The notes beneath the pieces are model-generated. The model was given only the letters and a program-made list of their open reading frames with translations, made no database searches and had not been told where the DNA came from. The translations under genes were made by a program, and so were the position numbers. A stretch of 7,168 nt of DNA, taken from positions 1-7,168 of the forward strand of contig CAKREJ010000084.1 in NCBI GenBank assembly GCA_934317185.1, written 5' to 3'. Each line of letters starts with the position of its first letter. Positions within the stretch are counted from its first letter, which is position 1. Source of the stretch: an uncultured Anaerobutyricum sp. (GTDB taxonomy: Bacteria > Bacillota > Clostridia > Lachnospirales > Lachnospiraceae). Shown here one piece after another: positions 1 to 5,496 of the stretch.

Positions 1-872
1 TTCTTTAACACAATACGCTTTTTGTTAACAACAACTTTTTTTGCTTTTACAGTTTTCTTATCTGGCTTTTCTGCTGGTTTTGTGTCATCTTTTTTACCTT
101 CTGTTGTTTTGTCTGCTGGTTTTGTATCATCTTTTTTACTTTCTGTTGTTTTATCTGCTGGCTTTGGATCTTCCTGCTTTAAATCTCCATATTCTGCTCC
201 ACATACTTCACAAACTGCTCTCTTTGTTGTTGTAGCTTCGCCACCTTTATGTTCTTCTTTTTCAGTCGTAGCATCACAACCTTCATTATGACATTTCTTC
301 CAGTGATAAGTTCCGTCAGACTCATATTTATCTCCATAGTTATGAGATGCGTACTCACCATATTCTTCTCCACAGAATTTGCAGACTGCTTTCTTCGTAC
401 AAGTAGCTGTTCCACCTGTGTGTTTTGTGTGGATAGCAACTGTCTTACCATTTTTATTTACTTCCAATACTAAGTCTTTATATCCATCTGCAGAAATAAC
501 AACCTTATTAACATCTTCAGTAAAAGCTTGCTTTCCAATTTTTACGTTATATGAACTTCCTGATGGCTGGTATTTATTACTTCCCATATCCCAAGAATAA
601 CTTACTTTTGTATATACCTGATTATTTACTTCAACAGATGTAATTGCCTCAATCCAATTCTGCTCATTTACAGAATAAGTTAAAGTATAGATTGTGTCCC
701 CTGAAAAAAAATCGGAATCTAATGCTACCGCTGGAACTGTTGTTGGCGCTTCCTTTAATTCTGCCGCTGCTGTCTCCTCAGCCTGTACCGCTACCTGTGG
801 TGCAACTGTTCCCACTACTGTCATTGACAGGCACATAGCACATGCCATAATGAATGAACTAATTTTTCTCAT
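1..872 (-). CDS. Secreted surface protein with Shr-like HID domain and Cys/His repeats (3' partial)
   Basis: An open frame runs from ATG at 872-870 to the window edge, 290 codons without a stop; the C-terminus lies outside. The start follows a purine-rich ribosome site (AAGGGAGAG, 886-878) five bases away. Residues 1-31 form a Sec signal peptide (MRK, hydrophobic core, probable cleavage VQA|EE). Residues about 60-138 resemble the Shr-like hemoglobin-interacting domain (PF07550, formerly DUF1533), ending in the typical ISADGYKDLVLEV. Residues 150-230 hold Cys/His repeats: HTGGTATC..AVCKFCGEEYG, then HNYGDKYESDGTYHWKKC, then HKGGEATT..AVCEVCGAEYG. A Lys/Thr/Asp-rich linker with 14-residue repeats follows (237-270), then a basic stretch that may begin an Ig-like domain (inference). 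It is probably a secreted or wall-linked protein. Some PF07550 domains in streptococcal Shr bind hemoglobin, but the ligand here is unknown. A 208-base structured gap separates it from rsmI, so it is probably its own unit. The gene call is secure; the domain name is moderate. Confidence 0.88.
   Translation of the reverse strand, partial: MRKISSFIMACAMCLSMTVVGTVAPQVAVQAEETAAAELKEAPTTVPAVALDSDFFSGDTIYTLTYSVNEQNWIEAITSVEVNNQVYTKVSYSWDMGSNKYQPSGSSYNVKIGKQAFTEDVNKVVISADGYKDLVLEVNKNGKTVAIHTKHTGGTATCTKKAVCKFCGEEYGEYASHNYGDKYESDGTYHWKKCHNEGCDATTEKEEHKGGEATTTKRAVCEVCGAEYGDLKQEDPKPADKTTESKKDDTKPADKTTEGKKDDTKPAEKPDKKTVKAKKVVVNKKRIVLK
60..164 (-). repeat. 42-bp tandem repeat in linker of surface protein
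   Basis: Two adjacent 42-base units (164-123 and 122-81) differ at only a few positions and encode KPADKTTESKKDDT and KPADKTTEGKKDDT. A third, decayed partial unit (80-60, KPAEKPD) follows. The unit length is a multiple of three, so copy-number change would lengthen or shorten the linker without breaking the frame. The charged, proline-containing composition fits a flexible extracellular spacer. Confidence 0.9.
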
Positions 873-910
873 TGTTTCTCTCCCTTTCTCTCTCTCAAAT
901 AAACTTAATA

Positions 911-994
911 AAAAAAAACAGGTTGCTATTTAAAACTAATTTATGTTACTTAATTCTAACATTGGTTAGTTTATTTTAAAGACTACCTGTTTTT
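911..994 (-). terminator. Long nested imperfect hairpin with U-tract, probable terminator after rsmI
   Basis: Read on the minus strand, AAAAACAGGT (994-985) pairs perfectly with ACCTGTTTTT (923-914), and the run of T continues to 911. Inside this outer stem are further paired blocks: TTTAAAA with TTTTAAA, CTAA with TTAG, and ATGTTA (962-957) with TAACAT (948-943). All share nearly the same centre, giving one long imperfect hairpin. The T-run right after the stem fits intrinsic termination of the upstream operon. The stem is AT-rich and unusually long, so an attenuator in the leader of the surface-protein gene is an alternative. Confidence 0.6.
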
Positions 995-1006
995 ATACTC
1001 CATGTC

Positions 1007-1043
1007 AATTCTACAGTTGATAACATTTCTCAACTATAGAATT
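1007..1043 (-). other. 14-bp-stem hairpin between rsmI and the surface protein gene
   Basis: On the minus strand AATTCTATAGTTGA (1043-1030) and TCAACTGTAGAATT (1020-1007) form a 14-pair stem around a nine-base loop. The single non-Watson-Crick position is a U·G wobble in minus-strand RNA but a C·A mismatch in plus-strand RNA, which favours a role in the minus-strand transcript. No T-run follows, so it is not a standard terminator. It could be an RNA stability or processing element, or a DNA operator. Confidence 0.55.
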
Positions 1044-1054
1044 CTTAAGAATTC
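1039..1054. repeat. 16-bp perfect palindrome
   Basis: GAATTCTTAAGAATTC is a perfect palindrome of 16 bases and overlaps the end of the neighbouring 14-bp hairpin. It is AT-rich, so chance is possible. A dimeric repressor site is the obvious alternative, but no regulator can be named. Confidence 0.5.
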
Positions 1055-1080
1055 ATTTATTTAATTTTTAGAAAAAAGGA

Positions 1081-1923
1081 TTACTTTTTTAATAATTCCT
1101 GATAAATATCCCTTTTACTTACTCCGCGGTCTTTTGCCACCTGTTTCATCGCACTCTTTTTATCCATCCCTTTTTCAAGATAATGCTCCATATGTTCCTG
1201 CACAGTAAGCTGATTCCACTCCTGTTGTTTTTCTTCTTTCAGTTCCTGTAAACTCTTTCCCTCAAAGATTAAAACATACTCCCCTCTTGGCTCGTTATCC
1301 TCATAATAAGCAATCATTTCATCAAGAGTTGCCTTACGTTTTTGCTCATATCGCTTCGTCAGTTCTTTACATACCGTCATATTTCGGTTACCAAGATATT
1401 CTCTGCATTCTTTCAATGTCTTCTTCAAATGATGTGGTGCTTCGTAAATAATAATCGTTCTCGTCTCATTGCGAAGATTCTCTAATATCTGCGTTCTTTC
1501 CTTCTTGTCATACGGTAAAAATGCCTCAAATGCAAATCTTCTTGTTGGCTGCCCGGACATCGTAAGTGCGGTAATACAGGCACAGGCACCGGGAAGGGAA
1601 GTCACTGTGATTCCTGCTTCATAGCATTGTCTTACTAATTCTTCTCCGGGATCTGAGATTCCCGGTGTTCCTGCATCCGTAATTACTGCAATATTCAATC
1701 CCTCTTTTAACTTATTTACAAGATAAACTGCTTTATCAACTTTGTTATATTCATGATAGCTGGTCATCTTTGTCTTTATCTCAAAATGATTTAAAAGCTT
1801 TATACTGTTTCTTGTATCTTCTGCCGCTATCAGATCCACTTCTTTTAAAATTCGTACTGCCCGAAAGGTCATGTCTTCAAGATTGCCAATCGGCGTAGCA
1901 CATAAATATAATGTTCCTGCCAT
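1081..1923 (-). CDS. rsmI: 16S rRNA (cytidine(1402)-2'-O)-methyltransferase RsmI
   Basis: RsmI (YabC in B. subtilis) uses S-adenosylmethionine to 2'-O-methylate C1402 of 16S rRNA in the decoding centre of the small subunit. At 280 residues it has the normal family length. The tetrapyrrole-methylase fold is clear from LYLCATPIGNLED (5-17), AAEDTR (33-38), TDAGTPGISDPG (82-93), LPGACA (110-115), YEAPHHL (160-166), CKELTKRYE (185-193) and RGEYVL (213-218). The last 45 residues are the usual helical tail (KKSAMKQVAKDRGVSKRDIYQ). Its ATG lies one base after the stop of the preceding methyltransferase gene, which suggests translational coupling; the nearest purine-rich site (GGAGAG) sits rather far upstream, inside that gene. 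It is the last gene of the proposed operon, and structured DNA follows its TAA stop. Confidence 0.97.
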   Translation of the reverse strand: MAGTLYLCATPIGNLEDMTFRAVRILKEVDLIAAEDTRNSIKLLNHFEIKTKMTSYHEYNKVDKAVYLVNKLKEGLNIAVITDAGTPGISDPGEELVRQCYEAGITVTSLPGACACITALTMSGQPTRRFAFEAFLPYDKKERTQILENLRNETRTIIIYEAPHHLKKTLKECREYLGNRNMTVCKELTKRYEQKRKATLDEMIAYYEDNEPRGEYVLIFEGKSLQELKEEKQQEWNQLTVQEHMEHYLEKGMDKKSAMKQVAKDRGVSKRDIYQELLKK

Positions 1924-1924
1924 T

Positions 1925-2674
1925 TTAATTTTTCATCTCTCCATATATCTGATAAATCTCATCGGTATAAGAACCATCTTTATTGTACACAATCAATGGA
2001 GCATCCACTGTGATTCTGGGATTTCCACCTTTTGCACAGTCAATAAGAACCATATTCGGTTCCTTATCCATATAAGGATGTACCAATCGCATTCTCTTTG
2101 GCTCTAATTTATATTGCTTTAATGTATAAATGATTTCTGCCAGTCGAAATGGTCTGTGTACCATGTAAAAATGTCCTCCCGGTTTTAACAGCCACTTCGC
2201 AGCCTGTACCACATCTTCAAGAGAACAGGTAATCTCATGTCTTGCAATCGCCTTTCCGTAATTAGGATTCGTAAGCCCATGTGCCCCTGTCATATACGGC
2301 GGATTACAGGTTACCCAGTCAAAGCTTTCCCTTTTATACATTTCTTTTATCTGACGGACATCTCCATGAGCTATGTGTACCTTTTCACTCTGTCCATTCA
2401 TATGGACAGAACGCTCTGCCATCTTTGCATAATCCTCCTGATATTCTATTCCTTCTACATAAGCAAGCGGATACTTTGCCTCCATGAGTATTGGAACAAT
2501 TCCCGTACCACTGCAAAGATCGATTCCTTTACTATTCTTTTTTACTCTGGCATAATCAGAAAGAAGTACCGCATCGATGCCAAAACAAAAACCTTCTGTT
2601 TTCTGGATAATACGATATCCTTTTATCTGAAGATCATCAATACGCTCCTTTTCTTCTACCTGTATATTCTTCAT
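1925..2674 (-). CDS. trmN6: TrmN6/YabB-type SAM-dependent tRNA adenine-N6 methyltransferase
   Basis: This is a class I methyltransferase of 249 residues. The SAM-binding motif is IDLCSGTGIVPILM (51-64), followed by an acidic strand end VEGIE (73-77) and HGDVRQ (103-108). The NPPY motif (124-127) is typical of enzymes that methylate exocyclic amino groups. The N-terminal GYRIIQKTEGFCFGIDAVLLSDYA (19-42) and the tail LVHPYMDKEPNMVLIDCAKGG match the YabB/TrmN6 family, whose characterised members make m6A37 in tRNA-Val. The position between ricT and rsmI is the same as yabB in B. subtilis. AGGA seven to eight bases before the ATG supports the start. Fold and family are secure; the exact tRNA substrate is inferred from the family. 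Confidence 0.9.
   Translation of the reverse strand: MKNIQVEEKERIDDLQIKGYRIIQKTEGFCFGIDAVLLSDYARVKKNSKGIDLCSGTGIVPILMEAKYPLAYVEGIEYQEDYAKMAERSVHMNGQSEKVHIAHGDVRQIKEMYKRESFDWVTCNPPYMTGAHGLTNPNYGKAIARHEITCSLEDVVQAAKWLLKPGGHFYMVHRPFRLAEIIYTLKQYKLEPKRMRLVHPYMDKEPNMVLIDCAKGGNPRITVDAPLIVYNKDGSYTDEIYQIYGEMKN
2389..2410. repeat. 9-bp inverted repeat inside the trmN6 gene
   Basis: TCTGTCCAT (2389-2397) and ATGGACAGA (2402-2410) are exact reverse complements separated by four bases. The repeat lies within codons for SVHMNGQ, residues 89-95. It has the same 9+4+9 geometry as the palindrome in holB but no shared sequence. Chance is a reasonable explanation for this shorter one. Confidence 0.75.
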
Positions 2675-2766
2675 ATAAGCATCCTATTCCAACTTCCAAG
2701 CTATATTAAATATTCTCAAAACTCCGTATTTTTTCCATTCAAGAACACCCGGAAATTTTTATTTTC

Positions 2767-3666
2767 TTACAGTTTTGATTTTCTTTCCTTCTTCTCCATC
2801 GCTTCTAACTTTTTAAGTTCATCATCCATCTTTACTTTTTCTTTTCTCTTTCTAGGACGGAAAATGAGGTCATCTACCTTGTAATCAATAAGCTCCTTTT
2901 CTCCTTTTTCATCTGTTACTAACAGCTTAACTCTCTGTCGCAGTACACTGACTTCCTGAACAACTCCCTTTACACCTGTTGAAGTCTTTACTTCATCCCC
3001 TACATTTGGAAGATTGCTGTTAAGATATTCATACGTATCCTGCTCATTTTTCAAGCAGCACATAAGTCTTCCGCAAACTCCGGAAATCTTTGTGGGATTG
3101 AGAGAAAGATTCTGCTCCTTTGCCATCTTGATAGATACCGGCACAAATTCGGATAGAAATGTATTACAGCAAAGACTTCTTCCGCAAATTCCTATTCCAC
3201 CTTTAATTTTCGTCTCGTCTCTTACTCCAATCTGCCTTAATTCAATTCTTGTCTTGAAAATAGATGCTAAATCCTTTACAAGTTCACGGAAATCTATTCT
3301 TCCATCTGCTGTAAAGTAAAATAATACTTTATTATTATCAAATGTGTATTCGCAGTCGATCAGCTTCATTGCAAGCTTATGTTTTTTAATCTTCTCGATA
3401 CAGATTTTATAAGCCTCTTTACTTTTTTCTTTGTTATTCTGCTGAACCTTATCATCTTCCGGGGTCGCAATACGGATAACCGGTTTTAATGTTGCAATAA
3501 TCTTTTCATCATGAATTTCACGATTACCTAAAACAACCTTTCCATATTCTATACCCCGTGCAGTCTCCACAATGACATTCTGTCCTACTTCTGCCTCAAA
3601 CTGTTCTGATGAAAAATAATATATTTTACCATTATCTCTAAAACGAACTCCTATTACCTTTGCCAT
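2767..3666 (-). CDS. ricT: RicT (YaaT), PSP1-domain regulator of RNase Y-dependent RNA processing
   Basis: RicT in B. subtilis works with RicA and RicF in an Fe-S-bearing complex that modulates RNase Y mRNA cleavage and influences sporulation, competence and biofilm. The 299-residue protein starts MAKVIGVRFRDNGKIYYF. Its PSP1 domain occupies roughly residues 60-150 and includes LIDCEYTFDNNKVLFYFTADGRIDFRELVKDL-type sequence (102-133). The family signature is two cysteine clusters, CGRSLCC (161-167) and CGRLMCC (198-204), with all six cysteines kept as likely cluster ligands. The C-terminus (272-299) is a highly charged Lys/Glu tail. AGGAGG five bases before the ATG is the best ribosome site in the window. 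It lies 41 bases after holB, as in B. subtilis apart from other inserted genes. No ricA or ricF is in this window. Confidence 0.95.
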   Translation of the reverse strand: MAKVIGVRFRDNGKIYYFSSEQFEAEVGQNVIVETARGIEYGKVVLGNREIHDEKIIATLKPVIRIATPEDDKVQQNNKEKSKEAYKICIEKIKKHKLAMKLIDCEYTFDNNKVLFYFTADGRIDFRELVKDLASIFKTRIELRQIGVRDETKIKGGIGICGRSLCCNTFLSEFVPVSIKMAKEQNLSLNPTKISGVCGRLMCCLKNEQDTYEYLNSNLPNVGDEVKTSTGVKGVVQEVSVLRQRVKLLVTDEKGEKELIDYKVDDLIFRPRKRKEKVKMDDELKKLEAMEKKERKSKL

Positions 3667-3707
3667 TATAACCTCCTGTTCTTACTCATCTCTTCTTCTG
3701 ACTGATT

Positions 3708-4733
3708 TTAAAATTCTCTTCTCGTTTCCACAAGAAGCAGTTCCAACGCTGCATCAAAATTTACATTTGATTTTATCCGAATTCTTGCACGGTCGATTCT
3801 TTTTATAATGTAATCAATTGACTCTAGATCAAGTTTTTCCATCTGTTTTTTTAAATAACTATATTCATTTCTGAAAATAATTTTTTTTCGGGCAGCTTCT
3901 GTGTTAACAGAATAATCTGCCTTTAATAATAAAATATCCCGAAACCACATCAAAAAAATATCAAAAAAATCATCAATCCTGTTTTTATATTTTTTGTATT
4001 CCTTTACCTTATCTGCAATCTCATAGCTTTCTATCTCATGAATATATCTCAAAACTGACAGTGTTAAATCCTTCAAATCCCTGAATTCTTCTGAAGAAAC
4101 GATTGCCTCGGCCTTTCCTATATTTCCAAGAGAAAATCCTGCTGCAAATTCTGCTTCTTCCTTCGTTACCTGACATTTATCTATAAGATAACTTTCAACA
4201 GCTCTTATTGATACCGGTCTTGTCCCAAGAAGAATGCATCTTGAAAGAATAGTATCTAAAAAAGCTCCTCTATTCGTAGTAAGTAAAAAAATAACTGCAT
4301 ATTCCGGTGGTTCTTCGATTGTCTTCAAAATAGCATTCTGTGCTGCCATATTCATCTTCTCTGCTTCATCTATGATATAGATTTTATAAGGTCCTTTATA
4401 TGGCATAATCTCCACAGTATTAACGATTTGTTCTCTTATTTCTCCGACACTTATAACATTGGGTTTCTCATGAGAAACCCATACCACATCCGGATGAACC
4501 TTATTCTCCATCTGTATACAAGATTCACATTTTCCACAGGCTTCTATTCTCCCCGAAGAATCTTCTCGCCTTTCACACTGCAATATTTTAGCAAAGGCAG
4601 CAGCAAGTAACTTTTTTCCACTGCCTTTATCCCCCTCCATAATATAAGCATGTGAAATCTTTTTATGACGCACAGCAGTAATAAAATGTTCTTTTATTCT
4701 GTCATTTCCTAAAATATCATTTATATCAGCCAT
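3708..4733 (-). CDS. holB: DNA polymerase III subunit delta' (HolB)
   Basis: Delta' is part of the clamp-loader complex that places the beta sliding clamp on DNA at the replication fork. The 341-residue protein has the AAA+ clamp-loader layout: ISHAYIMEGDKGSGKK (26-41) with a P-loop-like GxxGxGK, a zinc module with Cys53, Cys66, Cys69 and Cys72, a Walker B-like IIDEAEKM (120-127), NAILKTIEEPPE (133-144) and the SRC sensor motif (164-166). The C-terminal helical part ends NVNFDAALELLLVE, the usual collar-domain signature. GAGGAAAA just before the ATG supports the start. It sits between tmk and ricT, the classical neighbours in Gram-positive bacteria. A perfect 22-bp palindrome lies inside codons 85-92. 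Confidence 0.96.
   Translation of the reverse strand: MADINDILGNDRIKEHFITAVRHKKISHAYIMEGDKGSGKKLLAAAFAKILQCERREDSSGRIEACGKCESCIQMENKVHPDVVWVSHEKPNVISVGEIREQIVNTVEIMPYKGPYKIYIIDEAEKMNMAAQNAILKTIEEPPEYAVIFLLTTNRGAFLDTILSRCILLGTRPVSIRAVESYLIDKCQVTKEEAEFAAGFSLGNIGKAEAIVSSEEFRDLKDLTLSVLRYIHEIESYEIADKVKEYKKYKNRIDDFFDIFLMWFRDILLLKADYSVNTEAARKKIIFRNEYSYLKKQMEKLDLESIDYIIKRIDRARIRIKSNVNFDAALELLLVETRREF
4460..4481. repeat. 22-bp perfect palindrome inside holB
   Basis: The two halves are TGGGTTTCTCA (4460-4470) and TGAGAAACCCA (4471-4481), exact reverse complements with no spacer. As RNA this would be a 9-bp stem with a CATG tetraloop. It falls within holB codons 85-92 (WVSHEKPN) without disturbing the frame. 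No T-run follows on either strand, so it is not a terminator. Confidence 0.9.
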
Positions 4734-4758
4734 GACTTTTCCTCAAAAATCTTTCTTT

Positions 4759-4776
4759 ATAATCAATATAATCAAT
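4759..4776. repeat. 9-bp direct repeat in the tmk-holB gap
   Basis: ATAATCAAT occurs twice in perfect tandem in the 57-base gap between the tmk stop (TAG) and the holB start. The gap also holds the holB ribosome site nearer the ATG. The repeat is AT-rich and short, and no function is evident. Confidence 0.8.
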
Positions 4777-4790
4777 CTTTTGATGACTCC

Positions 4791-5420
4791 CTATCGATTG
4801 TTTTTCTTTAATAATTCATCTACATGATTTCTAATCTTTTTTTGTATAATATCAATCTCTTTATTGCCATCAATTTTGATAACCTCTGCTCTGTCTGCAA
4901 GAACTTTTCGATACCCTTCAGACACCATATGATGAAACTCTATGCTCTCCTGCTCCATACGGTCAAGCTTTTTCTGCTCCTTTTTTCTACGAAGTCCCTC
5001 ATCCTCCGACAAATCAATAAAAAAGATTTCATCTGGTCGATAAATTCCAATCCCCGGTGCATTTACTGCAGAAACTGTAGATATGCCGAGCTTTCTGGCA
5101 ATCCCCTGATAAACAATAGAAGAATCTACAAAACGGTCACTTATAACAACCTTTCCTTCCTCTAAAGCCGGTCCGATCACTTCGTGTACAAGCTGTGCTC
5201 TTGATGCCGCATAAAGAAGCATCTCTGTTACCGGAGACATCTCCCTGTATTCCGGATTAAGAATCAGTTGCCTGACTTCTTCTCCAATCACTGTTCCGCC
5301 CGGTTCTCTTGTTATCAAACATTCATACCCTGCTTTACTCAAATATTCCTTTAATAAATTTATTTGTGTGGTCTTTCCTGAACCATCAGGTCCCTCCATC
5401 ACAATAAATAATCCCTTCAT
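4791..5420 (-). CDS. tmk: Thymidylate kinase
   Basis: Tmk phosphorylates dTMP to dTDP with ATP, an essential cytoplasmic step in dTTP supply. The 209 residues match the usual length. Visible motifs are the P-loop GPDGSGKT (10-17), TREPGGT (37-43), the dTMP-binding signature DRFVDSSIVYQG (95-106), RPDEIFFIDL (128-137) and the lid region LDRMEQE (152-158). The P-loop sits ten residues from the start, as in the family, and GGGAG ten bases upstream of the ATG supports this start. It is 76 bases after the decarboxylase gene with no clear terminator between, so co-transcription is likely. The gene pair tmk-holB links nucleotide supply to replication and is common in Gram-positive genomes. Confidence 0.98.
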   Translation of the reverse strand: MKGLFIVMEGPDGSGKTTQINLLKEYLSKAGYECLITREPGGTVIGEEVRQLILNPEYREMSPVTEMLLYAASRAQLVHEVIGPALEEGKVVISDRFVDSSIVYQGIARKLGISTVSAVNAPGIGIYRPDEIFFIDLSEDEGLRRKKEQKKLDRMEQESIEFHHMVSEGYRKVLADRAEVIKIDGNKEIDIIQKKIRNHVDELLKKNNR

Positions 5421-5496
5421 TTAATAAAATCTCCCTTCAGAAGTACCTGTACTGTATAACAATCTAAGAACAATTGCTTTGATAATTTATTTAATG

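Noticed and set aside
704..710. Run of seven A as a possible frameshift in the surface gene
   Set aside because: The minus-strand frame reads through as DSDFFSGDT without a break on either side, so no frameshift is needed.
22..933. Several plus-strand open frames and a 90-codon minus-strand frame (451-179) within the surface gene
   Set aside because: They are shadows. The 290-codon minus-strand frame from 872 has a signal peptide, ribosome site and ordered repeats that explain this region.
980..1008. Promoter TTGACA plus TAGTCT at 17-base spacing on the minus strand
   Set aside because: The -35 is perfect but the -10 matches only three of six bases, and the start would cut into the nested hairpin. 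I kept it only as a low-interest observation, not a feature.
1646..1665. GC-rich inverted repeat CCGGGA/TCCCGG inside rsmI
   Set aside because: It follows from the two nearby Pro-Gly motifs in TDAGTPGISDPG and is explained by the protein sequence.
2675..2766. Possible terminator in the ricT-trmN6 gap
   Set aside because: Only a five-pair TTTCC/GGAAA stem with a large loop is visible and no proper T-run follows it on the minus strand.
2237..2884. 215-codon plus-strand open frame
   Set aside because: It lies antisense across trmN6 and the end of ricT, is rich in Phe/Leu/Ser/Ile as expected from the reverse of A-rich coding, has no recognisable domain, and the opposite strand carries clear conserved proteins.
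5442..5453. Inverted repeat AGTAC-CT-GTACT between the decarboxylase and tmk
   Set aside because: Only five base pairs with no T-run; too short to call a terminator or operator.
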